This document shows, one piece after another, positions 17,374 through 25,636 of a stretch of 36,390 nt of DNA. Below the pieces are notes generated by a model. That model did not search any database and was not told the origin of the DNA. It saw only the letters and a list, made by a program, of their open reading frames with translations. The translations under genes were made by a program, and so were the position numbers. Numbering within the stretch: the first letter of the stretch is position 1; each line of letters begins with the position of its first letter. Location: positions 1 to 36,390 of the forward strand of contig JAJEPU010000032.1 of the NCBI GenBank assembly GCA_020686985.1, in the 5' to 3' direction. This DNA is from Brotaphodocola catenula (lineage in GTDB: Bacteria; Bacillota; Clostridia; Lachnospirales; Lachnospiraceae).

Positions 17374-19191
17374 TTAAAATATAAGTCCATATTTTTTTAT
17401 TAAAAACTGGTCGACATCTACCTGATCACGCTCTTTCACATACTCAATTTCTGCCTTTGTAAAAACAGGTAAAGAAAATTTCTCTATATATTTTTTTTGA
17501 TAACAGTAATATCCACCTTCTATGCTGTAACTGGTGTTTTGAACATAATAATCCATAATTGCTGAATTTAAAACTTTAATCAAAAAGCCAAGCTCATATT
17601 TATCATTTTCAAATACTGCATATCCATTGCAGAACAAAGTGTCCTTATTTTCCACATAATAGAATTTCGGTTTTTGTGAAAATGTCGGAAACAACAATTT
17701 CTTTCCATATTTGTTTAATCCCTGTGTTCTTCCATATGCATACCAACCCTGTTTGTTTTTCTTTCCTTTATCTCGAGAATCTAGGATCTCCTTTTGTGTC
17801 AGTAAATACTTATACGTCCTAAAATAACGTTTTTTTAAAACATCTTCAGGTATAATTGTATATCCCTGATCTGCATGTACATATGGAAAAATAATATAAC
17901 GCTGCGCTTTTAAAAGAGTCTCACATTTTTTTAATTCTGGAATTTTATAAATTGGTTTTATGAGCTCAGAATCTAACTCATACCGTTCTTCCCCTGCTGT
18001 CACAAAAAAGCCATCTTGATCTTTCTGTGCAAAATAAACCTGATCTTTTAATGTTGCAATTCCTGTTCTAACAAAATCTTTAATTAAGGTACCCTGATTT
18101 TCAATTCTATGCAAATTTTCCCATGTTTGCCGATTTACCAACTTCCAGCCTTCTTGATCTAACTGGCAAATTGGCATTTTGCAAAATCTAATATCTTTAA
18201 GTTCTTTTTCAATACACTCTGCTCGATCCATAACCGCATACTCAAACTCTTCCTGTTTTTTTCTTGAAAGAAATAAAATGCAATTATAAGTACGAACTGG
18301 CTTAAATACCATATTTTCTCCAAAGTCTAGAATTCTTCTCAAGAAAGCATGTTCTTTCAAATATTTTCTTAACTCTAAAGCAGATTTAATTGTCAAGAAA
18401 TTATTTGGAACAATAAATCCTAATCTTCCATCTTCTGAGAGTTGATCCATAGCATGTTCAATGAATGCATAAAAAATATTAAAAGTACCATTTACCGTCG
18501 TTTCAAAAGTATTTTTCAAAAATTCTATGGTATCTTTACTCAAATCGTGTGGATTCACATATGGAGGATTTCCAATCACATACGAAAAGCCAATTCTCTG
18601 ATTTAAATGAAAAGTATCTTTCCATCTCTCTTTCAGACTATTTTTGCATACGATATGAGGAATTTCACTTATTTCCTCCCCATACTCTTTGGTCAAAAGT
18701 CTCATAACCAATTTGCATCTTCGCACATTATCCTTGTTGATATCTATTCCAAAAATATGATCCCTCAGCAACTTTTTAATGGAAATCTGAAACCTTTCAT
18801 GAATATATTCGATTGCAGAAACTAAAAAAATTCCACAACCACAACCAGGATCTATAATCGTAATCGTATCATCCCACACCATCAAGTCAGAAAACAAATT
18901 TTGAACAATGTAATCTGCAATATATTTGGGAGTAAAAACAATTCCATTTTCCGTTGTCTCCTGATTTTCCAGCAAAAACTCAAATAGCTCTATCACCGAT
19001 TCGATTGTTCCTGAAAAACCACTTGTTGACAACTCATATGCTACTTGTTCTGCTTTCTCAGAACCTATTAAAAAATTTTGTTCTGGATGTAATGCATATT
19101 CAAAAATTCCATTTTCAATTTCATCCATCTCAAATTTTTCTAATTTCTGTATAATAGAACGATAGTCTTTTATACGGTTACTCTTTTCCAT
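17374..19191 (-). CDS. N6-adenine DNA methyltransferase, Eco57I/TaqI type
   Basis: This is a 605-residue restriction-modification methyltransferase. SAM-binding motif I is DPGCGCGIF (114-122), preceded by GIVFTPKYIADYIV (83-96). The catalytic motif is NPPY (208-211), which marks methylation of adenine N6. The C-terminal 250 residues are a target-recognition region with YGRTQGLNKYGKKLLFPTF and end in a coiled tail. It starts 28 bases after the neighbouring putative endonuclease and the two form one unit. A fused nuclease domain is not seen, which fits a separate type II enzyme. Both genes are clearly more AT-rich than their neighbours, a sign of transfer. Target sequence unknown. Confidence 0.92.
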   Translation of the reverse strand: MEKSNRIKDYRSIIQKLEKFEMDEIENGIFEYALHPEQNFLIGSEKAEQVAYELSTSGFSGTIESVIELFEFLLENQETTENGIVFTPKYIADYIVQNLFSDLMVWDDTITIIDPGCGCGIFLVSAIEYIHERFQISIKKLLRDHIFGIDINKDNVRRCKLVMRLLTKEYGEEISEIPHIVCKNSLKERWKDTFHLNQRIGFSYVIGNPPYVNPHDLSKDTIEFLKNTFETTVNGTFNIFYAFIEHAMDQLSEDGRLGFIVPNNFLTIKSALELRKYLKEHAFLRRILDFGENMVFKPVRTYNCILFLSRKKQEEFEYAVMDRAECIEKELKDIRFCKMPICQLDQEGWKLVNRQTWENLHRIENQGTLIKDFVRTGIATLKDQVYFAQKDQDGFFVTAGEERYELDSELIKPIYKIPELKKCETLLKAQRYIIFPYVHADQGYTIIPEDVLKKRYFRTYKYLLTQKEILDSRDKGKKNKQGWYAYGRTQGLNKYGKKLLFPTFSQKPKFYYVENKDTLFCNGYAVFENDKYELGFLIKVLNSAIMDYYVQNTSYSIEGGYYCYQKKYIEKFSLPVFTKAEIEYVKERDQVDVDQFLIKKYGLIF

Positions 19192-19219
19192 TTAAGTTTC
19201 TTTCTCCAATTATCTTATC

Positions 19220-20041
19220 TTACACCAACAAATTTTGTATCTGGTAACGCTCTGAATAAATCTCCAGAATCTCTTTTACAAAATTTTGAAAGTTCAATTC
19301 CTCATACTCTATGTTAAAATCTTCTGAAATCAGTCCTGCTTCTTTCAACTGATTGCTATTCGAGAACAAAAGAGGTTGCTCTTTATCAAAATCAACAATC
19401 AATAGAGCACATCTTTCATAACTATAATCTGGACCTCCAATTTCTCTACGATTGATTCCACTGAAAAAGCTAATATATTTTTCAAGATCCGTCTGTTTCT
19501 TTTTAAATCCAACCACCTTCTGTTTTACCAATTGATCATCATATTCATGAGTTGGAATCAGATAAACTTCTCCTAAAACAATATTGGAATAACGCATATG
19601 AAGATTTTGCGCCTCTGCAAAAGTTCTCTCAAAAAGAGTGTCCGCATTCTTTGCTAGACTACTCATCTGACTTCTCACATTTACAATCAGTGTATTCTCT
19701 GAATATTCTTCCCCATAAAGATCCACTTTTCTCAAAAATGCCAATGGTCCCCAACTAATTAACGTTGGGATCGGTTCTATGTTAGAAGGAACAATGCAGA
19801 TGTCCTGATCTTTTTGCTTTAAAAAACCTGCTATTTTTAATTCTGGTTTTGTTTCATAAAGATGAGGATAAATATTATCAGGGCATACTCCTGCTTCTAT
19901 GAATTCCTGTTTTACACCGTCATGGATAAGATTAATCAGGCTAGAGGATCGAATCACTGATTCTTTTCCTCTAGCACCATCCTCAAGAATCGCTTCTTCT
20001 ATTAGTTTCTTAAACTTATACAACTGTTTATCCATAAACAT
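19220..20041 (-). CDS. Probable type II restriction endonuclease, family not recognised
   Basis: I do not recognise the family of this 273-residue protein. It precedes the methyltransferase by 28 bases, so its likely role is the cutting partner. It is soluble and rich in Glu and Lys. A possible PD-(D/E)xK-like patch is PELKIAGFLKQKDQDICIVPS (about 66-86), and SQMSSLAKNADTLFERTFAEA looks like a conserved helix. The catalytic residues cannot be fixed. ATG 20041 has GGGAGGG ten bases upstream, and a TATAAT (20072-20067) sits nearby as a -10 box with no clear -35. Base use is AT-rich, like the methyltransferase. An unrelated hypothetical gene remains possible. Confidence 0.65.
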   Translation of the reverse strand: MFMDKQLYKFKKLIEEAILEDGARGKESVIRSSSLINLIHDGVKQEFIEAGVCPDNIYPHLYETKPELKIAGFLKQKDQDICIVPSNIEPIPTLISWGPLAFLRKVDLYGEEYSENTLIVNVRSQMSSLAKNADTLFERTFAEAQNLHMRYSNIVLGEVYLIPTHEYDDQLVKQKVVGFKKKQTDLEKYISFFSGINRREIGGPDYSYERCALLIVDFDKEQPLLFSNSNQLKEAGLISEDFNIEYEELNFQNFVKEILEIYSERYQIQNLLV

Positions 20042-20104
20042 ACGATCCGTCCCTCCCCTTTTTCTTATTATACCTTAAGAAATTCTACTAATCGTGAACT
20101 CCCC

Positions 20105-20120
20105 CGACTTAAAGAAGTCG
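20105..20120. repeat. Small hairpin, possible IS200/IS605 end remnant
   Basis: CGACTT and AAGTCG enclose a four-base loop, preceded by GAACTCCC. From memory this resembles the end hairpins of IS200/IS605 elements in Firmicutes. No transposase or second end is present. Confidence 0.25.
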
Positions 20121-20159
20121 AAACTTCCTGATTAAAAATATCTTGCTAAGTGTTCCTAA

Positions 20160-21089
20160 TTATATCATATTTTTATTTTTCGTCCAATAAACGAATGCAA
20201 TTATACACAGAATAAGCTGTACGGTCGAGGATGCCGGTGTGCCAAGGTCAATCTCAAACAGCGTCGCTCCTGCCATCTTGCTCACTGCATAGGCAATCGG
20301 AATTCTCACTCCAAATGCGCCGATCAATCCCTGGATCATCACAAACAAGGTCTTCTCGCATCCGTTGAAATATCCGATGAAACAGAACAAAAACGGAGTC
20401 AGGAAACAGTCGATGCCGTATGCTTTTAAATAGCTATGAGAAGCGACAATCATATCCAGATCCTTTGAGAACAGACTACTCAGGATATCTCCATGAATGT
20501 ACGCAAGGAATCCCATAAACGCACCTGCAAGGAATGCCGTAACCATTCCCGATTTCAGCGCCGATTTTGCGCGCTCCGGCTTTCCCGCTCCACGGTTCTG
20601 TGCCGTAAATGCCGACATCGACTGCATAAACGCCGAGGTGACAAGCATCATAAATACGCAAACTTTCTCTGCAACGCCAACCCCGGCAGATGCCGTCACA
20701 CCAAAGGTATTGACGATCATCTGAAGAACCAGAAATGAGGTTCCCACTAGAAATTCCTGAAGAGCGACCGGTGTTCCAAGTCTCAGTTCTTTTCCGATCA
20801 CCCTGCCGTGAAAACGCACATCCTCCCGCTTTAAAACAAACGGAAGTTGCTTTCTTCTGACAATGCCAAAAGACACCAGCACACTCACTGCCTGGGCAAG
20901 CACCGTCGCAAGACCTGCTCCCAGCGCACCTAAATGGAAGCCTGCGACAAGAACAAGGTCCCCCACAATATTGACCACACACGCAATGCAGACTGTCACA
21001 AGCGGAGTCTGGGAATCTCCGATTCCTCGAAAGACCGCACTGAGCACGTTGTAAGCGACAATAAAAAAGCTGGACAAGACGCAGATATT
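20160..21089 (-). pseudogene. MATE transporter, 5'-truncated by an internal deletion
   Basis: The frame encodes about 309 residues, matching only the C-terminal two thirds of a MATE pump. Homology begins abruptly at NICVLSSFFIVAYNVLSAVFRGIGDS, equivalent to about residue 150 of the MATE at 1702. The expected first four or five membrane spans are missing. An in-frame TGA (21092) precedes this point, and just before it KLDKAVD still resembles MATE sequence. A perfect promoter (21156-21183) and a GGAGGG lie upstream, so the promoter and 5' end survived while the middle was lost. The only in-frame start, TTG 21077, has no ribosome site. Expression as a half-pump is unlikely. Confidence 0.8.
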
Positions 21090-21155
21090 TCAATCTACCG
21101 CCTTATCCAGCTTATCATTTCTTCTGAATGATTCACCCTCCGAACGAACACCTGT

Positions 21156-21183
21156 ATTATAGCAAATTATAAAAAAATGTCAA
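21156..21183 (-). promoter_or_regulatory. Consensus promoter in front of the broken MATE gene
   Basis: TTGACA (21183-21178) and TATAAT (21161-21156) are perfect hexamers with a 16-base spacer. It still points into the pseudogene, and lies back to back with the promoter of the intact MATE. Confidence 0.85.
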
Positions 21184-21196
21184 GCTCCGATTAGCC

Positions 21197-21226
21197 TTGA
21201 CGAATCCCCTGGAAATACGTTATGCT
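21197..21226 (+). promoter_or_regulatory. Promoter of the intact MATE gene
   Basis: TTGACG (21197-21202) and TATGCT (21221-21226) with an 18-base spacer. It overlaps the ATG at 21222, which supports the later start at 21270. Confidence 0.55.
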
Positions 21227-21269
21227 GAAGATGCACTCACGAGTTTACAGAAAGGATTTTTTATTTGCT

Positions 21270-22613
21270 ATGAGTTCTTCAATCAACCAGCATTTCACTC
21301 CGTGGAAGCTCTTGCAGTTTGCCACTCCGTCGATCATCATGATGATGTTCATGTCACTCTACACGATTGTGGATGGAATTTTTATCTCCCGTTTTGTCGG
21401 AAGCAATGCACTTTCATCTTTAAATATTGTCTTTCCCGTCCTCAACGTCGTGATCGCGGTTGCGACAATGTTCGGAACGGGCGGAAATGCAATCATCAGC
21501 CGTTATCTCGGGGAACAGAAACCGCAGGAAGCCAGAGAATGCCTGACCCAGTTCGTCGTTGTCAGCCTGATTTTCAACATCGTGATTCTGATCCTGACTC
21601 AGTTTTTCCTGACTCCGATCTCCCTGTTTTTAGGTTCCAATGAGGTGCTTCTTGACGACTGTCGAATCTATCTGTCGATCGCAGTCAGTTTTGCCCCGGC
21701 ATGCACGCTCCAGTCCCTGTTTCAGTCCTATCTGGTGACTGCCGGTCATCCGGGATTCGGTCTGTTTCTGACAATCGGAGCCGGCATCCTAAATGCCGTC
21801 CTCGACTACGTTCTGATTGTCCTCTGCAATCTTGGAATCGGCGGTGCCGCACTTGCGACGGGAATCGGTCAGTCCGTCCCCGCGATCGCCGGAGTCTGTT
21901 TCTTTCTTTTTTCCAAGAGAGAACTGCACTTTACCCGGTTTCATCTGCGTCCGAAGGAGCTTCTTCTTGCCTGCTACAACGGCTCTTCCGAGATGGTTAC
22001 CCAGCTTTCTAATGCAGTCGTGACCTTTCTCTTCAACATTGTGCTGATGAATCTCGCAGGTGAGCACGGAGTCGCAGCGATCACAATCCTGCTCTACGGA
22101 CAGTTTCTGTTCAATGCATTCTATCTGGGATTTTCAATCGGCATCAGCCCGATTGTCGGCTTTCAGTATGGCGCACGTAACAAAAAGGAGCTTGAGAACG
22201 TTTATCGGATCTCCTTCGTCTTTGTCGGAGCTTCGTCGATCGCTCTTCTGTTTATCGCGATCTCGCTCTCACGCCCGCTTGTGACCGTGTTTACACAGGA
22301 CCCGAAGACGCTCTCGCTTGCAGTGACCGGATTCCCGATTTTTGCGTTCAACTTCCTGTTCAGCGGACTCAACATCACCTCATCCGGATTTTTCACGGCA
22401 CTCTCAAACGGAAAAATCTCCGCGATTCTCTCATTCAGCCGGACCCTTGTTTTCACCGTGATCTCCCTGCTCGTGCTTCCGCCGATCCTCGGAATCAACG
22501 GTGCCTGGGTTGCAATTCCAACTGCCGAATTTTTCACACTTCTGCTGTCAATCGCAATGCACTTAAAATATTTCCTTCATCCGGGTCCGAAGAACTATTT
22601 TTCTACGAAATAA
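21270..22613 (+). CDS. MATE family efflux transporter (MepA-like)
   Basis: This is a 447-residue multidrug or toxin exporter with twelve predicted spans. It opens SSSINQHFTPWKLLQFATPSI and shows SLYTIVDGIFISRFVGSNALSSLNIVFP, a MepA-like N-lobe, then GGNAIISRYLGE and, in the second half, SPIVGFQYGARNKKE. It differs from the other MATE genes here and belongs to another subgroup. An AAAGGA stands 13 bases before ATG 21270. The earlier ATG at 21222 sits in the promoter. It is a single gene, followed by a terminator. The substrate is unknown. Confidence 0.92.
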   Translation: MSSSINQHFTPWKLLQFATPSIIMMMFMSLYTIVDGIFISRFVGSNALSSLNIVFPVLNVVIAVATMFGTGGNAIISRYLGEQKPQEARECLTQFVVVSLIFNIVILILTQFFLTPISLFLGSNEVLLDDCRIYLSIAVSFAPACTLQSLFQSYLVTAGHPGFGLFLTIGAGILNAVLDYVLIVLCNLGIGGAALATGIGQSVPAIAGVCFFLFSKRELHFTRFHLRPKELLLACYNGSSEMVTQLSNAVVTFLFNIVLMNLAGEHGVAAITILLYGQFLFNAFYLGFSIGISPIVGFQYGARNKKELENVYRISFVFVGASSIALLFIAISLSRPLVTVFTQDPKTLSLAVTGFPIFAFNFLFSGLNITSSGFFTALSNGKISAILSFSRTLVFTVISLLVLPPILGINGAWVAIPTAEFFTLLLSIAMHLKYFLHPGPKNYFSTK

Positions 22614-22631
22614 ATGATAAACACTTATTAA

Positions 22632-22645
22632 ATTCAAGTCGACGC
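22632..22645. repeat. Second copy of the 14-base motif of 5665-5678
   Basis: ATTCAAGTCGACGC is identical in the two places, each time next to a terminator in a gap between genes. Only two copies were seen. Confidence 0.4.
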
Positions 22646-22647
22646 TC

Positions 22648-22679
22648 GCAGGGCGCAATCACGCCCTGCTCTTTACATT
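22648..22679 (+). terminator. Rho-independent terminator of the MATE gene
   Basis: GCAGGGCG (22648-22655) and CGCCCTGC (22662-22669) are perfect complements with a six-base loop, followed by TCTTTACATTT. It lies 34 bases after the stop and just beyond the converging hydroxylase operon, which may use it too. Confidence 0.8.
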
Positions 22680-22684
22680 TCCAA

Positions 22685-25042
22685 TCACTCAATCACCGCT
22701 GTTGCAATCTGCTCCGGTGTGATCGGAAGCTCATAGAAACGCTTTCCGACCGCCCGGCAGACTGCGTCTGCGATCGCCGGGAGCGGGGTATTGATCACAA
22801 CCTCGCCGATCGACTTTGCTCCAAACGGTCCCTCACTTTCATAACTGCTCTCAAATGCAACCCGAATCCGTCCGATGTCAGCACGCGTCGGAATCTTGTA
22901 CTGCATCAGAGAATTTTCCAGAACCTGTCCTCGCTTTGTATAAGTGATATTCTCCGTCAGCGCCATTCCGATTCCCTGAAGGATTCCACCTTCTGCCTGC
23001 ACTCTCGCAAGGTTCGGATTGATCGGCGTTCCACAGTCGACAACACCCACGTAGTCGATAACTTCGACCTCTCCGGTCTCAAGATCCACCTCGACCTCCG
23101 CCGCACCGACCATGAACGGTGGCGGAGAGAGCTGGGAACTATTCGTCACCGTCGCCTCGAGTGCAATGTCATTTCCACACATCGAGGCAGTCGCAAGATC
23201 TACAAGAGAAACCTTGCGCACCATATCTTCTGCAGCTCTGGCAGATTTTTCCTCTGTGTCCGCTGTTGTTTCTGCACCCTCGTCCTCATTCTCCACATAA
23301 ACCCATTTTCCATCGAAGCTCACATCCTCGGGCGCACATCCAAGTTTCTTTGCTCCGAGTTTACAGATCTGATCGCGAATTTGCAGAGCGCACTTTTCGA
23401 CTGCCTTTCCGGTTATATACGTTGTGCTTGATGCATAGGAGCCGGAATCATAAGGGGAGAAATCCGTGTCCGCTCCGCAGACTGTGATGTCATCGATCGG
23501 GCACTCAAGCACCTCCGCCGCAATCTGCGCAAGAATCGTGTCACACCCGGTTCCCATATCCGCCGCACCGATCGCAAGCGTGTAGAATCCATCGTCATTG
23601 ACCTTGATTGTCGCACTTCCGACATCGACTGAGCCGATTCCGGAGCCCTGCATCGCCATACCAATTCCAACTGCACGGACTTTTCCATTTCCCATATCGC
23701 GAACCATCTTTTTGTGATCCCAGTCCACCATCTCGCGGACTTTTTTCAGACAGCGGTCAAGCGCACAGCTTGTATTGACCTGACCGTAGTAGGCAGGCAT
23801 CACATCGCCCTCTTTTACGATATTCTTCTCGCGGATCTCAAATGGGTCCATGTTGAGACGCTGTGCAAGCTCATTGACTGCCGACTCAACTGCAAAAAGT
23901 CCCTGCGTCGCTCCATATCCGCGGTAGGCGCCCGACGACATGCGGTTTGTATACACCACATCATTGACAAATCGGAAGGCTTCCACTTTTCCGTAAAGCG
24001 GGATCGATTTGTGACCGGAAAGTCCAACGGTTGTCGGTCCATGCTCCCCGTAAGCGCCCGTGTTCGACAGTGTGTAGAGGTCAATTCCCCGCACAATTCC
24101 ATCCTTCGTCGCCCCAAGGCGCACATGCATCTCCATCTCGTGACGCGGGGTCGATGCCGTCATACTCTCCTGGCGTGTGTAAATGATCTTCGACGGTTTT
24201 TTCGTCATCCAGGTCACAAATGCTGGATAAACCTCACAGACCGAGGTCTGTTTTGCCCCGAATCCGCCTCCGATTCTCGGCTTGCTGACGCGAATCTTTG
24301 ACTTGGGAATGTGGAGCGCATTTGCGAGAATGCGACGGCAGTGGAAGACGATCTGTGTCGAGCTGAACACATTCAATCGCCCATAAGGGTCAATCGAACA
24401 GTAGGTGCGAAACGTCTCCATCATCGTCTGCTGGCACGCTTTCGTGTGATAGACACGATCAATCACAATGTCACAATCCGCCAAAACCGCGTCAATATCA
24501 CCGTCCGAAGATTCTGCATGGGCGCAGAGATTGCGCTTGTTGTCCGCTCCGACCGGACAAAGGCTCTCCCAATTCTCCTCCGGATGGACAAGGACCGGAT
24601 TGTCCTTTGCAGTGTGAAAATCGAGAACCGGCTCAAGCACCTCATACTTTACTTTTATCATCCGAAGTGCCTTGTCAACACACGCCTCATCCTTTCCGGC
24701 AACAATCGCAACGACATCCCCGATAAAGCGCACATGGCGATCAATGATCAGGCGATCATACGGGCTTGCCTCCGGGTAAGTCTGTCCCGCCTGTGTGTAA
24801 CGTCTTCCATTCTGGTCAATATCCCTCCAAGTATAAATCACTTCGATTCCCGGCACCCGCATTGCAGAAGTCGTGTTTACCTCCTGCACTATCGCATTGG
24901 CATACGGGGAGCGCAACAATTTGACTATCAGGCAGTTCTGAGGAGCCAGATCATCCATGTAGACCGGCTGTCCCGTCACAAGCTGCATCGCGTCTTTCTT
25001 TCGCACAGCATGATTTACAATAAGATTTCCTTCGCGTTTCAT
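22685..25042 (-). CDS. Molybdenum hydroxylase large subunit (xanthine dehydrogenase family)
   Basis: This is the 785-residue molybdopterin-binding subunit of a xanthine dehydrogenase-type enzyme that hydroxylates purines or related heterocycles. The N-terminal domain has TGQPVYMDDL and RFIGDVVAIVAG. The cofactor domain has RIGGGFGAKQ, AYRGYGATQG, MGTGCDTILAQIAAE and, near the C-terminus, GPFGAKSIGE with the catalytic Glu747. It overlaps the FeS subunit by ATGA, so the two are coupled. The MGTGCDT form resembles selenium-dependent clostridial hydroxylases, but no selenium genes are in the window. A xanthine permease gene nearby favours a purine substrate. An acidic Glu/Ala-rich insert (about 570-600) is unusual. 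Confidence 0.93.
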   Translation of the reverse strand: MKREGNLIVNHAVRKKDAMQLVTGQPVYMDDLAPQNCLIVKLLRSPYANAIVQEVNTTSAMRVPGIEVIYTWRDIDQNGRRYTQAGQTYPEASPYDRLIIDRHVRFIGDVVAIVAGKDEACVDKALRMIKVKYEVLEPVLDFHTAKDNPVLVHPEENWESLCPVGADNKRNLCAHAESSDGDIDAVLADCDIVIDRVYHTKACQQTMMETFRTYCSIDPYGRLNVFSSTQIVFHCRRILANALHIPKSKIRVSKPRIGGGFGAKQTSVCEVYPAFVTWMTKKPSKIIYTRQESMTASTPRHEMEMHVRLGATKDGIVRGIDLYTLSNTGAYGEHGPTTVGLSGHKSIPLYGKVEAFRFVNDVVYTNRMSSGAYRGYGATQGLFAVESAVNELAQRLNMDPFEIREKNIVKEGDVMPAYYGQVNTSCALDRCLKKVREMVDWDHKKMVRDMGNGKVRAVGIGMAMQGSGIGSVDVGSATIKVNDDGFYTLAIGAADMGTGCDTILAQIAAEVLECPIDDITVCGADTDFSPYDSGSYASSTTYITGKAVEKCALQIRDQICKLGAKKLGCAPEDVSFDGKWVYVENEDEGAETTADTEEKSARAAEDMVRKVSLVDLATASMCGNDIALEATVTNSSQLSPPPFMVGAAEVEVDLETGEVEVIDYVGVVDCGTPINPNLARVQAEGGILQGIGMALTENITYTKRGQVLENSLMQYKIPTRADIGRIRVAFESSYESEGPFGAKSIGEVVINTPLPAIADAVCRAVGKRFYELPITPEQIATAVIE

Positions 25043-25542
25043 TTTTTCCTCTTCTCCTCTCCCTGCACAGGCTTTTTCTCCTGCTGTTTGTTCTTTTTCC
25101 AGTCCAGAAATGCGAGAATTCCACGAAGCTGTCCCTCATATCCGGAACAACGGCAGAGATTCCCGGCAAGGTACTCCTTGATCTCCTCCTCGCTCGGGAA
25201 TTCGTTTTCCCGAAACAGTGCAAGCGCATTCATGATAAATCCCGGATTGCAAAATCCACACTGCTCGGCGCCCTGATCGGCAATAAAAGCTCCAAACTCC
25301 TCTGCCTCCTCCTGAAGCCCCTCTAATGTTGTTACTGTTCTTCCATCTACGCGCACTGCCAGAACAGAGCAGGACAACACCGGTTTTTCATCCAGAAAGA
25401 CCGTGCAGAGACCGCAATTTGAAGTCTCACATCCTCTCTTTACACTGTAACAGCCCATCCTTCTGACCAGATCAATCAGAAGCATATCCGGCTCGATCTC
25501 CTCGCTCACCTTTCTTCCATTTAGTACAAATGTAATCTGCAT
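25039..25542 (-). CDS. Molybdenum hydroxylase 2Fe-2S subunit
   Basis: This is the 167-residue electron-transfer subunit carrying two [2Fe-2S] clusters. The plant-ferredoxin-like cluster is held by Cys38, Cys43, Cys46 and Cys58 (CETSNCGLCTV), the helical-domain cluster by Cys95, Cys98, Cys130 and Cys132 (CGFCNPG and CRCSGY). All eight are present. The tail (155-167) is Lys/Glu-rich and extends a little past the usual end. It lies 94 bases after the FAD subunit gene and overlaps the large-subunit start by four bases. It passes electrons from the molybdenum site to FAD. Confidence 0.95.
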   Translation of the reverse strand: MQITFVLNGRKVSEEIEPDMLLIDLVRRMGCYSVKRGCETSNCGLCTVFLDEKPVLSCSVLAVRVDGRTVTTLEGLQEEAEEFGAFIADQGAEQCGFCNPGFIMNALALFRENEFPSEEEIKEYLAGNLCRCSGYEGQLRGILAFLDWKKNKQQEKKPVQGEEKRKK

Positions 25543-25636
25543 CGACTGTCTTCCCTTCTCTCAACTCCACAAAATTTCACCATTTTCATTTTTATCTTTC
25601 TTGGCGATTCGCACGATTCGCAAATCATTTCTCACA

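Noticed and set aside
21077-21092. TGA in the truncated MATE read as selenocysteine
   Set aside because: There is no start or full-length reading frame upstream, and MATE pumps do not use selenocysteine.
24311-25276. 321-residue open frame opposite the hydroxylase genes
   Set aside because: It is antisense to two well-supported subunit genes and has no ribosome site or recognisable motif.
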